A stretch of 64,000 nt of DNA from Vicugna pacos. Lineage: Eukaryota; Chordata; Mammalia; Artiodactyla; Camelidae. Location: the NCBI RefSeq assembly GCF_048564905.1, contig NC_132995.1, positions 52,010,639 through 52,074,638 on the forward strand. The letters are read 5' to 3'. Under the pieces are notes generated by a model, which saw only the letters and a list, made by a program, of their open reading frames with translations, searched no databases and was not told the origin of the DNA. Positions 20,818 to 32,490 of the stretch are shown here, one piece after another. Positions within the stretch are counted from its first letter, which is position 1. Each line of letters starts with the position of its first letter. The translations under genes and the position numbers were made by a program.

Positions 20818-23385
20818 GTTTTTTTCAGTTTTTAAATAGATTCTATTTTTAGAACAGTTTTAGGTTTACAGCAAAATTGAGTAGAAAGTATTCAGATTTT
20901 GCATATACCCCTTGCCCCCACATATACACAGCCACCCCTACTATCAAAATCCTGTGCTGGAATGGTGCGTTTGTTACAATTGATGAACCTACATTGACAC
21001 ATCATTATCACTTAAAGTCCATAGTTTACATTCAAGTTCACTATTGGTGGTGTACATTGTATGGGTTAGATAAATGTATAATGGCATATATCTGTCACTG
21101 TAGTAGCCTCTGGAATATTTCACTACCCTAAAAATCTTCTGTGCTCTGCCTTTTCATCTCTCCTTTCTCCTTAACCTCAGGCAACCACTGATCCTTTAAC
21201 TGTCTCCATGGTTTTGCCTTTTCCAGAATGTCATATAATTAGAATCATACAGTTTCAGATTGGCTTCTTTCACTTGGTAATATGTATTTAAGTTTCCTCC
21301 ATGTCTTTTCATGACTTAATAACTCATCTCTTTTTTTTGCTGAATAATATTCCATTGTCCAGATGTGCCACAGTTTATTTATCCATTCACTTACTAAAGG
21401 ACATCTTGCTTGCTTCCAAGTTTTGGTGATTATGAATAAAGCTGTTATAGTATTTGTGTGCAGGTTTTTTGTATGGAAATTAAGTTTTCACCTCCTTTGG
21501 GGAAATAGCAAGGAGTGCAACTGATGGATCATTTAGTATGTTTAGTTTTGTAAGAAACTGCCAAATTGTCTTCCATAGTGGCTGTGCTATTTACTTTCCG
21601 TCAGCAATCAATGAGAGTTCCTGTTATTCTGTATCTTCATCAGCATTTGGTGTTATTAGTGTTTTGGATATTGGCCATTCTAGTAGGTGTGTAGTGGTAT
21701 TTCAATGTTGTTTTAAGTTGTATTTTCCTAATGACATATAGTGTTGGGCATCTTCAGTGTGATTATTTCCCAGTTGTATATCTTCTTTAGTGAGGTGTCT
21801 GTTAATGTCTTTGGCCTATTTTTTAATTGGGTTGTTTATTTTCTGATTGCTGAGTTTTAAAAGGTATTTATATATTTTGGATAACAGTCCTTTATCCGAT
21901 ATGTCTTTTGTAAATATTTTCTCCAAGTCTATGGCTTATTTTTTTTCATTCTCTTGACAGTGTCTTTTGCAGAGTGGAAGTTTTCAATTTTAATGAAGCC
22001 TAGCTTATCAGTTCTTTCTTGAATCATGCCTTGGATGGAAGCCAGTGACATACCCAAGGCAATCTACATTTTCTCCTATGTTATCTTCTGGGAGTTTTAC
22101 AGTTTCTGGTTTTACATTTAGGTCTCTGATCCACTTTGAGTTATTTTTTGTGAAGGATGTAATGTCTGTGTCTAGATTTGATATTTTGCATGTGACTACC
22201 CAGTTGTTCCAGCTGTATAGTTTTTGTTCAAAAGTCTATCTTTGCTCTATTGTATTGCCTTTGCTCCTTTCTCAAAGATCAACTGACTATTTATGTGGCT
22301 CTCTATTCTGTTCCAGTAATATTTTTGGTCTGTTCTTCCATCAATACCACAGCATCTTGATTACTGTAGCTTTATGGTAAGTCTTGAAGTTGGGTTGTGT
22401 CAGTTGTCTAGCTTTGTTATTCTTCAATGTTGTGGTGGGTAGTCTAGTTTTTTGTTTTTGTTTCTGTTTTTGTTTTTGTTTTTGCCTCTTCTTATAAACT
22501 TTAGAATCAGTTTGTTGATAGCCACAAAATAACTTGCTGGGATTTTGGTTGGGATTGTTTGCTTTATAGATCAAGTTGGGAAGAACTGTCATGTTGACAA
22601 TATTGAATCTTCTTACCTATGAACATGGAGTATCTCTTCATTTATTTAGTTCTTTGATTTCTTTCATCAGAGTTTTATAATTTTCTCACATAGATTTTTT
22701 TACATATTCTGTTAGATTTATACCTTAGTATTTCATTTTTGCGAGTGCTAAGGTAAATGGCACTGTTTTTAATTTCAAATTTCTCTTATTTATTGCTGAT
22801 ATATAGAAAAGTGATTGACTTTTGTATATTAACCTTGTCTCCTGCAAACTTGGCATAATCACTTATTATTTTTATGAGTTTTGTTGTGTCCTTCAGATTT
22901 TCTACATAGAAAATCATGTTATCAGCAAACTAAGGCAGTTTTATTTCTTTCTTCCCAATCAGTGTACCTTTTATTTCCTTTTCTTATCTTTGGATAGGAT
23001 TTAATTAGGCATTAGATAGGCCTTCCAGTACAATGTTGAAAAGGAGAGATGAGAGGGGAACTTCTTGACTTGTTCTTGACCTTAGCAGGAAAGTTTTGAG
23101 TTTCTTAGTATTAAATATGATGTTATCTGTAGGCTATTTTGTAGATGTTCTTTATCATATCACATTTATCTCTGTTCCTAGTTTGCTAAGAGTTTTTAAT
23201 CATGAATAGGTGTTGGATTTTGCCTAATGCTTTTTTTTGCATCTATTGATATGATCATATGGTTTTATTCTTCAGCCTGTTTGTATGATAGATTACATTA
23301 ATTATATTTGGATATTAATCCAGCCTTGTATACCTGGGATAAATCCTATCTTGGTTGTATGTTAATATACTTACTTTTTTTCTGA
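20818..23385 (-). mobile_element. Old L1M LINE, antisense, 3' UTR plus part of ORF2
   Basis: About 2.57 kb of an old L1. The left end is its 3' UTR ('acagttttaggtttacagca', 'gtagcctctggaatatttca'). ORF2 follows to the reverse-transcriptase region at the right ('gcatctattgatatgatcat', 'ttgtatacctgggataaatc'). Reading the minus strand gives scattered ORF2 pieces such as MTVLPNLIYKANNPNQNPSK (near 22540-22592). Many frame breaks; no clear target duplication. The 5' half of ORF2 and ORF1 are absent. Confidence 0.93.
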
Positions 23386-23395
23386 GTCTGTCTCA

Positions 23396-23690
23396 AGAGA
23401 GAGTATAGCTTAGTGGTTAAGAGTGGAGGCAGGCTACCTGAGTTTAAATTACAGCTCTTCCTTATTAGATTTCCACATTTATCAAATAATGTATAACAGT
23501 ACTGATACCAAAGGGTGATTGTGAGGATTAAATTACATCTAAAGAACTTAGGACTCCACCCAGTACATGGTGGATGAAATAATGGTTTGCCATGATTCTC
23601 TCTCTTCATTTGAATGTATGCTCAATGTGTTTTCTCTCTGCATTCACAGTGCCTGGTATAAAATAGATGCTCAACAAAATAAAGCACTGT
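23396..23690 (+). mobile_element. MIR SINE, sense, near full length
   Basis: 'gagtatagcttagtggttaa' (tRNA A-box region), 'gagtttaaattacagctctt', 'gtgaggattaaattacatct' and 'agtgcctggtataaaataga', then 'gctcaacaaaataaa', give the whole MIR order. Sits right against the 5' end of the L1. Confidence 0.92.
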
Positions 23691-24519
23691 GGAAAAAATA
23701 CACATTTTCCCTTTTGTGTGTGTGCATGTGCAGTGAGGATTCTGTAATTCTACTTTGATTATACACTTGATATTCAGATAAATTAGCTCCATAGTATGTT
23801 CTCAAGGGGGTGAATTTTCTTGGACTGCTCTGATCACAGCCCCCAAAGCATTCTCCATTGTCTTATGCTGACTGTAACCTCCTCCTGGTCATCATCTCTG
23901 GTTGGTTCATAGTAGTTGCAAACAGGGAGCCTACCAATGAGGTGGAATAGGTATTATTATCCCCATTTTATAGAAAATAATGTTGGAAGAAAAAACCATA
24001 CATAGTTGCTGATGGTTCTCAAGGGTTGATAAAACTTCTTCAGAGATTTACCATCACCTATGTTCAGCATCTAGATGGTGTAACTTCCCTATTTTACCCT
24101 GGTCCCACTACTAATTACTCACTTTTCATAGCACTGAAATCAGAATGCTCACTATCAACCTTGTAGAAATTACCCCAAAAGTAGAAACACGTAATTTATA
24201 AACAGATGTGAATAAACATTAGTCATAACAATGGAAGGATGGCCTTGGCATTGAGAGAAGGGCAGAAGCAAGGCCTAGAATCTCAATGAGCTAGCAGAGC
24301 TTATGTGTCATCTGTGTGTCTTTGTGCAAAGTTACTAAAAATGGCAGTCTATAATCCACTCCAAGTGGAAATTGATACAAAAAATAATGTAAAAATAAGT
24401 TACAATGAAGGAAGGAGTATGTAGTAACTGTTGTAAACATGGCAAAACCATTTGCATCAACATAAACTTCTCTATAGGAATTTTCCTTAAAGAAGTAATC
24501 CCAAAGAAATAAAACACCA
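23691..24519. other. Unassigned DNA with one weak MIR scrap
   Basis: At about 23930-23990, 'ggtattattatccccatttt' resembles an antisense MIR core. Otherwise nothing recognised. Confidence 0.4.
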
Positions 24520-24600
24520 TGTTCACAAAGCCCACCACAGGCCAGGTACTGTGTGAGGCACTGGGCATACAACAATGAGTAAGATGGACCTGAGGATTCA
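24520..24600 (-). mobile_element. L2 LINE 3' end fragment, antisense
   Basis: 'ggccaggtactgtgtgaggc', then 'actgggcatacaacaatgag', is the reverse-complement L2 3' end. Confidence 0.7.
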
Positions 24601-24651
24601 TGGGAATGTCATGACAAAAGCCTGGGAAAATCTGAATGTGTAATACTAGGG

Positions 24652-24858
24652 GAGGGTTTCTCCACCGTAGCACTGTCATCATTTTGGGCATGATGATTCT
24701 TTGTGGTGGGGTCTGCCCTGTGCTTACTAGGGTAACTTGAAGCATCCCTAGCCTTGATCCACTAAATGAGTTTCACCCCCAACTTGTGATGACCAAAAAT
24801 GTCATTGTGAATTATCTCCAGTGGGGGGTGCAACTTTGCTTCCTATTGAGAACCATTG
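24652..24858. mobile_element. MER20 hAT-Charlie element
   Basis: Starts 'gagggtttctccaccgtagc' and ends 'ttgagaaccattg', the MER20 inverted ends. The interior keeps 'cattttgggcatgatgattc', 'gaagcatccctagccttgat' and 'gaccaaaaatgtcattgtga'. Flanking 8-mers match poorly, so the duplication has decayed. MER20 copies are known to act as uterine enhancers in placental mammals, but nothing here shows that for this copy. Confidence 0.92.
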
Positions 24859-26694
24859 GTTTAGGATAATAGTTAAGAAGTTATGGAACATTCATTCAAT
24901 AGAAACCTAAAACTGTAATTGAGAGGCTTATACAGCAGCATTTGGAGAAAAGTAAGTTTAAAAAGCGGAGAGTAAGACTGCATTTATTCTGCAGATTGCA
25001 GCCAGCTTCACTGAGGTTCTAGGTCCAGAGGAAGCTGTTAAGAAGAGGGAGGGAGAAAAATGCTGGCCTAGAAGTCACAGGAGCCAGGGGACCTCAATGA
25101 ATTGAGTATACTGGTTTGTCTAGGATGAGGAATACAAAGATAAAACACAGGTTAGGTGGACACAAGTAAAACAATCAAACGTGGGGGCATGGAAAGTGAG
25201 TGTCAAAAGTGAGTTAAGTTAAAGCAGATAAACATGGGTATATCAGGGGTGTTATTTAAAATGTTTAACAGCCAAGTATGGCAGAGGAACCACCAGTCAT
25301 AATGTCCATCAGCTGAAGTCACCCAATAGGGGCTTTACTGTGTCTGCAAGGGTTGGCGGGGGTAGGGGGGAAATCCACAAGGGAGCACCAGTTGGCCAGA
25401 GTGAGTCAATCTATCCATGGTCCAAAAGGTGCACAGGGATTAATCTTAGAGCAAGACCTGGCAAAATGGAAATGGTCAGAGGCCAGGGAGAAGTGGAAGA
25501 AATAAGAGAGCCTAGGGCCCAAAAGAAAATCTGCTGGAGGGTTGAGTTATATTTAATTCCATTCACTGTATACCTAGAACTGAAGACACTAGAGCAGTTT
25601 CAGACATAAATTATGTATACACATGAACAAGACAGAAAGGGAGCACAGAAAAATGAAAACAGTTTGATTTGTAGGGCTTTCAGCATCATGGGTGATTTTT
25701 TCCCTTCCTTTATTTAGAGGTCTATTGATGCTGCTACAATTTTCTTCCGGCAATAAAAGTAAAATATATGTGGATGTTAACAAAGATGAGAAGAGCCTTT
25801 GGAAGGATGTAACTGGTTAGAATTTTATATTCATTAGGTTAAAAAAATCTATTAAGTTCATTGAAGAAGTCATAAAAACAAACCAAACACCCACCATCTT
25901 CTTCCTTCCCAGGAGCATGACAGTGGCCCCTGCAAAGCAGGTCTGAAGGAAGGGGCTGAGTTTGTGATAACTGCCCGGGGGCCAGTGTGGTGTTTCATGC
26001 TGGAGGGATACAGCTGTTCATTTCCTTTGCCTCCTCTCATCCCACTCCAGCATCAGCTCATTGTTCATGCTGGCCCAGTGAGGTTGGCATCAAGCTCTCC
26101 CTCCCCATGTTGTATTGAGAGATAGTCCTGAGGACACACGCATCATCCATCGCAGTAGATTAGCTCTGGTCACAGCCTAATTACGTGAAGTGCAGCCAAA
26201 CCCCTTATTTATGCTTTTCTGGGTATAGGCAGGAACAGATAGAAATGGGTAATTGAGGGACATTAAGAAACGGACTAAAATACTGTCTGCCATGCTTTAA
26301 TATGGGCACTATTAATGATGCAATATTGTAAGCAGTGAGTAAAAAGGTTGCTGCCAACTCATTCATGCCAGGCAGCCAGCAGACCCTTCTTCCCAAGTAG
26401 GGGTTTAGTGCAGGTACCTCCTTGGTGGGAGCCTAGCTATCAGCAGAAGCACCTTGTAGACACTGCAGCCTGTCTGGTGGTTTCAGGACAACTATGCAAC
26501 TTCATAAAGGATGCTGAATCCATGTAGGAAGTTCTGCACCTTAGGGCTATTTGCAGCAAATATATGGGCATGTCTACCTTTTATTCCATCAGGAGTGAAT
26601 GCAGTTTATAGGAACCTGGCTTATTATTAATAAAGAACACAAGGTATTGGAGGAAACCTCATTTAGAGAATAATGAGGTGTCAGAACTCAGGTA
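24859..26694. other. Repeat-poor unassigned DNA
   Basis: No named repeat or gene recognised over about 1.8 kb. Short frames only. Confidence 0.35.
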
Positions 26695-26790
26695 TTCACA
26701 CACACATAAATGTGCATCCAATCAGAATATCTAATGGAGATAATTTAGGGAAAACTAATGTATGCCCTTCAATTAGGGGACTCATTAGAT
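26695..26790 (+). mobile_element. Ancient L1 (L1ME-like), left part
   Basis: 'tatgcccttcaattagggga' corresponds to the L1 'aatgtccatcaacagggga' word. The expected next word, 'ctggttaaataaat', resumes after the MER58 at 26997. Confidence 0.7.
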
Positions 26791-26996
26791 CTGCACTGTC
26801 CAGTAAAGTAGCTACTAGCTACATGTGACTACATTTAAATTTTAATTAATCAAATTAAAGAAAATTAAAAATGAACAATTCAGTCCCTCAGCCTCATGAG
26901 GCATATTTCAAGTGCTCAATAACCTTATGCAGCCAGTGGCTACCAGATTATACAGTGCAGATACAGGACATCTCCATCATCACAGAGAAATCTGCT
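26791..26996 (-). mobile_element. MER58 hAT-Charlie element inserted in L1
   Basis: 'ctgcactgtccagtaaagta', 'gctactagctacatgtgact', 'atttcaagtgctcaataacc' and 'ggctaccagattatacagtg' are MER58. The flanking 8 bp are cattagat (26783-26790) and ggttagat (26997-27004), 6 of 8 identical. They lie exactly where the host L1 is interrupted. Confidence 0.9.
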
Positions 26997-27310
26997 GGTT
27001 AGATAAATGATGGTGTATCCATATAATGGACTACTGTGCATATTCTCAGAAGAATGAGGTAAATACAGAGACTCTGACAATGGAAAGGTCTCCATTGTGT
27101 ATTGCATGTAAAGAAGCTACAAAAATGAAAGTGTCGTGTACACACACATACTTTTTGTGTTAGTGTAGCAAAAGCCTTGTAAGGATACTCTAAATTGTTA
27201 GCAGTATTTATCTTGAGAAGGAAGGTGTTTTTGCTTTTTATTTTCTCCACTTAGGTATTGTCTGAATTTATTTCAATAAGAATGCGTTACTTTTATACTT
27301 AAAAAAAGCG
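26997..27310 (+). mobile_element. Ancient L1 (L1ME-like), right part to 3' end
   Basis: 'gataaatgatggtgtatcca', 'tataatggactactgtgcat' and 'gacaatggaaaggtctccat' continue the L1. It ends near an A-rich tail at about 27300. Confidence 0.75.
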
Positions 27311-27984
27311 ATTAATTTGATGAATACACATGAAGAAGACAATTTAGAAACATGAATGAGGAGGTTTTTCTCTTTGGGACTTTAGTTAGTCAAAGCTTAG
27401 TTAATGGGGCCACCTGAGTGGGGTTGACCAGATGACTTGTTCGGAAGGGGCACAGCAGGGGAAGAAGGGTACTGGTTCTGAGTGAATCCGTTTCTGCTGT
27501 TCTCAAGACACACCCATAGGCATGCCTGGCTTGTCTTGAGTGTTCTGTTCTGTTAGGGAGACAAATGCACTTTATAGTCATTTCTGAGGACCTTTTTAAT
27601 ATAAATCTTTGGGTGAGTTGGTAGAAGCCTCTGCTCTGGGATTGGGCAGAAATACACTGGGCTTAAATGTCAAATAGCACCTGGGAGGCATATCCAACCA
27701 GACTCATGTTGGACAGGGAGGGCTTCTCTGCCACTTAGAAGGGGAACAGAGGTGTCTTCCAGGCTGATGTAAAAGTGTTAAAGTTGTGTGTATGCATGTG
27801 TTGGGGCATTTGAGGGGCCCTTATTCTTCTTGTCCTAGGGAATTTACCTTTCTGCTAGCTTGTGTGCTATGTGAACAAGCACGGGCTTGGAGAAGAAATG
27901 CTTTCTTTCTTTCAGAAATTTGTCTCTGCTCTCCAGCATCACAGACTTTCTACTCCAGGTTGAGTCACTCGAACTCTTAGGACA
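27311..27984. other. Unassigned DNA
   Basis: No named repeat or gene recognised. Confidence 0.35.
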
Positions 27985-28195
27985 GTTCTGGATCCACTTC
28001 TGCTCCAGTAGCTATGGGTCACTGGGCAGAGTTCCTTGACCTTTGGAATTCAGCCTCATTCTGGGGAAAGTAGAGTATGACTGGCCCCTTACCTCATAGG
28101 GTGGTTGCTCAAAGTCAAAGGGAGAAGAAGGGGGAGTGCTTGGCACATATTAAGTGCTACATAATGCTGCATGTTAGCTTCCACTGATTTTAGTG
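27985..28195 (+). mobile_element. MIR SINE, sense
   Basis: 'cttacctcatagggtggttg' and 'gcttggcacatattaagtgc' are strong sense MIR words. The 5' part is more diverged. Confidence 0.8.
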
Positions 28196-28259
28196 TTACT
28201 TTTTGCTGAGCAACACTGCAAAACAATTTGCTGTACCTGTGCTTGTGGATGTATTTCTC

Positions 28260-28390
28260 CTCTCCAAATGGAAGGAGTGTCCTTGGAGGGCATGAGTGTC
28301 TCTTCTTTCTCTCTCTCCAGGTCCCTGACAGTGATCTGCACTAACTAGTTGGTACATTCTGCACATACTAGTTGCCAAATGCCTGGTGCT
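28260..28390 (+). mobile_element. L2 LINE 3' end fragment, sense (weak)
   Basis: 'ggagggcatgagtgtctctt', then 'tggtacattctgcacatact', resembles the L2 3' end. Diverged. Confidence 0.4.
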
Positions 28391-28863
28391 TGAGAGTGAG
28401 ATCTTAGTGCTGCCCAGCAGGATGTGTCAGCCAGTGAGCCCAGCGCAGTCCTGGGGTCCTGTCAATGCAGTGGCTGGGTAAAAGATGTCAGCCATAATTT
28501 TGAAGCATAAATTTCTGAGAGAGGAGACTGAAAGTCTTCCCATTTTGATGGCCGAGAGAAAGAATCCACATATTTTTTCTGCACATTTTCTTAAAACAGC
28601 TACACTCTCTACCTGCTTTTTTTTTTTCAATTTTTTCAAAGTGAAGAAAATGTTGTTAACCTCTGACTATTGACTGTCTTTGCAATTTCTTGCTTGTTTA
28701 GTTAGTGAAAATGAGGATTTACTTTTGCCTAGTGACAGATTTTCATATGAAACAATAACAATAATATAACGTATTTTGAGTAAGTATGGTACAGAAGCTA
28801 GGCTAAAGCATTTTTTACACACATGTAACATGTATGCTTATACACGTGTAAGGATGTATAAAT

Positions 28864-28880
28864 GTATATATATATATATG
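28864..28880 (+). repeat. (TA)n short microsatellite
   Basis: An uninterrupted alternating TA run, just outside the left end of the Tigger element. Confidence 0.9.
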
Positions 28881-28898
28881 TCTACACTCTCACACATA

Positions 28899-29549
28899 CA
28901 GATTTCACCTTTATTATTTGAGGATTCTGTATTTGTGAATTTGCCTACTCACTAAAATGTATTTGTAACGCCCAAACCGGTACTCACAGTGCTTTTGTTG
29001 TTATTTGCAGACGTGCACATAGCAGTGAAAAATTTGAGTTGTGTGACGTGCACGTTCTTGTGTCAACTAGGTCATACTTTAACTTATTGTTTCAAGTCTC
29101 ATAATACAATCAATGTTCTTTTAGTGGTATTTAGTGCTCTTTTTTTTTTTTTCAGTTTTACGCTTTTTGTTGGCAATTTTGCTCTTTAGGATGGCCCACA
29201 AGTGTAATCCTGAAGCGCTTTTAGTGTCCCCAAGTACAGAAGGCTGTGACGTACATTATGGAGAAAGTATATGTATTAGGTAACTTCATTCAGGCATGAG
29301 TTACAGTGCTGTTGGCTATGAATTTAATGTTAATAAGTAAATAGTATATGTTAAAAATTATCTTTAAACACAAACACACATAAAAGAAGGTTATACATTG
29401 ATAGATGGGCAGAAATGTTGTGACTAGATGCTTGCAGGAACCTAACCCTGTATTTCCACCGGGATCATTGGTTCACTATTTGCTAATTCATTATTCACAG
29501 TAACTTTTTAGAACATAACTGCCATATCTATTGTATATAAAAATCATCT
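28899..29549 (+). mobile_element. Non-autonomous Tigger (TcMar) element
   Basis: About 650 bp. The left end, 'tttattatttgaggattctg', then 'tatttgtgaatttgcctact', pairs with the Tigger terminal sequence. The right end, 'tttttagaacataactgcca', is the other Tigger terminus. TA dinucleotides flank both ends (28897-28898 and 29550-29551), as expected for Tc1/mariner insertion. The interior holds the promoter-side leader and the first part of the transposase frame. It is an internal-deletion relative of a full Tigger. Confidence 0.9.
29191..29440 (+). pseudogene. Tigger transposase N-terminal remnant
   Basis: From the ATG the frame reads MAHKCNPEALLVSPSTEGCD, diverged from the Tigger start MAPKRSAEV. 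After a stop it resumes as LHSGMSYSAVGYEFNVNK, matching the pogo/CENP-B-type helix-turn-helix 'SGMSYSAVGREFNVN'. Several stops and the absence of the DDE catalytic domain mean no transposase can be made. In this family the segment would bind the terminal repeats. Confidence 0.88.
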
Positions 29550-30065
29550 TAACTCCTCCCAGAGCCTGTATGAGAGAGAGTAGACTATGGTGCTTAAGTT
29601 CCTGAACTCTGGGCCAGCATCATGATGTGCCTCTCTGTCTACAGCTGTTGTGCACATGGTTTTGCCACAGGGCCCATAGCTGCTGGTTAATCTGCTCAGG
29701 GAAGTTGGGGTGTGTTGATCCTTAGATACTTTCTGTCTTTCCAAGCTCCTACAGTCAGCTGTATACTTAGGGAAATGGATGCCTTATCATTCATTGTGCC
29801 CATTATGCCACAGGCAAAACTTTTTTATGTACATTAAATAATAGATCCACTTCAGTAAGGTGGCCAACCTCTCCTTCAAAGGTAAGGTCCCTGGATCATG
29901 GCATAGCAAGGCCATAACCAGCCCTCCCTCTCGGATGGATGGATGGCCACACATTATGTTTATTGCTTCCATAGGAGAGCTAAACTTGGTGTGTTCCTTG
30001 AGCTAACCTCCCACTCTGTATGGGGGAGACAGTGGGCTGTGAGGGACAGCGCAGGCTGTATCACA
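29550..30065. other. Unassigned DNA with a MIR 5' scrap
   Basis: About 29570-29640 ('gagtagactatggtgcttaa', 'cctgaactctgggccagca') looks like the tRNA-related 5' end of a sense MIR. The remainder is not recognised. Confidence 0.45.
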
Positions 30066-30320
30066 TAGCAACAACAACAGTAGCTTTTAAAGATTTATGT
30101 ATGTATGTATTTATATTTACTGTAACCCAGGCACTATGGTAAGTTTGGCTTGTGGGTTATCTTTGATCTTTGTGTGCAAATTACCATAGTATGAGGATGG
30201 TCCTATTCATACCACCATTTTGCAGATGAGAACACTGAGGCTTAGAGAGGATCCATAGTGTGCCCAAGATCACATGAATGGAATGTGATGAATTCAAGGT
30301 TGAAATTAAGTTGTTTAACT
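30066..30320 (-). mobile_element. MIR SINE, antisense
   Basis: 'aacccaggcactatggtaag', 'accattttgcagatgagaac' and 'actgaggcttagagaggatc' are strong antisense MIR words. Confidence 0.9.
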
Positions 30321-31970
30321 CAAGTCAGCCTGCCTTCCCACCACCGCAGTGATACTATTCCGCATCCATGAGAGTCAGGGTCCTTGTCAAGGTGGTGATG
30401 ATTCCAACAGATAACCAATACAAAATGCATTATGCAGGTCCTGTCACTGAGTTGAGTTCAGTAAGGGGTCCTAGTTCTATACCTTAAATATGTACTTCCC
30501 CTTCTGCCGCCCCTCCCCCCAGGCCAACATTGAGCATTCTTGTTTTTCTTCAGCTGTTTCTTCCTGGAGGGGAGTGGTTTGACTTGCATCTTTAGAAGTG
30601 ATTTCACACCAGCTTATTCACATTGTCTCAGTTACCAGCAGCAGAAATTAAAGAATCAGGTGTTGGAATTTAGGAGGTCTGGCTTTAGTCTCTTCCTTAG
30701 CTGGGTGACCATAAAGCAGAGGGCTTGTGTGCTAATATTGTATGAGAGGAGATAATTTCAGAGAGCAGGAGTGAAGGAGAAGGGAAGTGAATCAGGAGTC
30801 TTGTGAGGATGTGCTGTTGAGCTGGATACCTCCAAGTGTAACTGATCAATGGGTTTCAAGATTCTGCCCCTGAGAGGCCTGTCTCCCTGGGTTGTGGGGG
30901 AAGGAGGGGAGAAGGAGGGGAGAAGGAGGAGGAATTTATCCATTTATTCCCATCTGCCATTGGCTAAGTGTTTGCTCAAAGTGCTTTCCTTCCCTTGCAG
31001 CTTTGGGTTGTGTATTCATGGATGAGGCTTCTCTATAGAGTCAAAAAGGAGGCCCTAAGGCAGGAGATAAGAGCTCATAGGCCAGACAGGAGCTGGGTGC
31101 TATCACACTGCCCCCACCTGAAGCTGCACAGAGGCACTCAGTGCTGGGACTAGGCACAAGGGAGGCCGAGAGGCTCCACAGCAGTGTGCACCCAGAGCCT
31201 GAGACAGTCATGAAACTGCAGTCACCATCACACTTCAGTCCATGCCCCTGCAGCTCATTCCTGCTCACTACCTCCCTGGGATTTTCTGTACCTCTGCCCT
31301 GCCACAGCAGGCTTTCACAACTGTGTTGTTAGGGAGCCTTTTCAATCTTTTTATGCTCTGCTTTCAAAGCTGCCTCAAAATGAGATAAGTTAAAGCCTAA
31401 TACAGTTTTTCAGAAACACCTGTATTTGTCTGGCTGACCTAATATTAACACAGGTTCTCGTCTCTACTTGAATGTTACTCCATCTATTGCTACACCATTA
31501 CCAGGGCTGTGCTCTGAGTCTTTAGAGCTCATCTGTGCACCTGATGCCATGAATACCAAGTAGATGTATACAGGATGGCTCAAACCATGCAGGGGAGACA
31601 GGACCCAGCTACCCAGTAAGTTTACGAAGACTCCCAAGAGGCAGCATACAAACCATGGGCTTGTTGCTTCCCTGTTCAACTGCTCCACTGAATTCTGTCA
31701 TCTAAGACTTTAGTTGTTCCCTGTGCATGAGCCCTGATCACAAGGTGAGTGATACTGTCCAGGCTGGGAAAGCAGAGTTGACGAGAACTTTCAACCCCAG
31801 AGAGGTGTCAGACCCACTGATTAAAAGGGCTTGTAGGACACATTGCCAAGTCTATTATTGATTCTAGTGGACTTCATTCTACAAAGGGCAAAAGAAGCTG
31901 ACAGTGAAGGATTCAGGGTGTAGGGGAGATGGTTTACCCTAAAGCTACAACCCAGGGCCAGCCCTTTGGG
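30321..31970. other. Unassigned DNA
   Basis: No gene recognised. A weak sense-MIR-like scrap lies near 30655-30720. A purine tract with a G-quadruplex motif sits at 30889-30933. Confidence 0.35.
30889..30920 (+). other. Predicted G-quadruplex motif
   Basis: Four G-runs (3, 5, 4 and 4 bases) separated by loops of 4, 5 and 7, which fits the G3+N1-7 rule. It is part of a tandem aaggaggggag purine tract reaching about 30933. Confidence 0.7.
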
Positions 31971-32166
31971 CAGTGTTTTTCCTTGAGCAGCAGTCTGGAC
32001 TATGTGCTTCAGAATCACTTAGAATGGTACGTATGAAAAATGAAGAGACTTTAGGGCCCTGCCTCTGGCCTACAGGTTCAGAATTCCTCAGGGTGGGGCC
32101 CAGGCGTCTGTTTTTTTAACAAGTTTCCCAAGTTATTCTGGTGTACAGTAAAGTTGGGAACTACTG
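31971..32166 (+). mobile_element. MER5A-type hAT-Charlie element
   Basis: 'gtgcttcagaatcacttaga', 'aggttcagaattcctcaggg', 'tggggcccaggcgtctgttt', 'taacaagtttcccaagttat' and 'gttgggaactactg' follow MER5A to its terminal repeat. Flanking 8-mers do not match well. Confidence 0.9.
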
Positions 32167-32284
32167 TCCTAGATGTCATCAACCATTGAGCCCTCCCTGG
32201 AGGGCTCTAAGCTGTGTCGTGGTCTAGCACAGCATCTGGGAGAGAACAGAGAGAGCCAAGGGGCGGCCCTGCCAAAGGGGCCGT

Positions 32285-32490
32285 GAGCCCTCGCTTTGTG
32301 GTCAGACCTAGGCCTCTTTGGACCTTTAGCAAGTTCCAGAATTTCTATGGATACGAGATTCCCCCCTGTGGAAAATGGAGATGATGACAGTGCCTATAAT
32401 TAGCCTAGGAGGTTGGGGGTTGAGATGAGATGGTGTCCCTGATGTGCCCAGCACAGTGGCGTCCTGAATGTGTTTGTTGTTGCTCTCAGT
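32285..32490 (+). mobile_element. MIR SINE, sense
   Basis: 'tggacctttagcaagttcca', 'tgtggaaaatggagatgatg' and 'gatgtgcccagcacagtggc' follow the sense MIR order. Confidence 0.75.

Noticed and set aside
23396-23690. A-box/B-box-like words suggesting a tRNA gene
   Set aside because: They belong to the tRNA-derived head of a MIR SINE. No cloverleaf can be drawn.
24335-24745. 136-codon minus-strand open frame
   Set aside because: It runs into MER20 and an L2 fragment. Chance frame.
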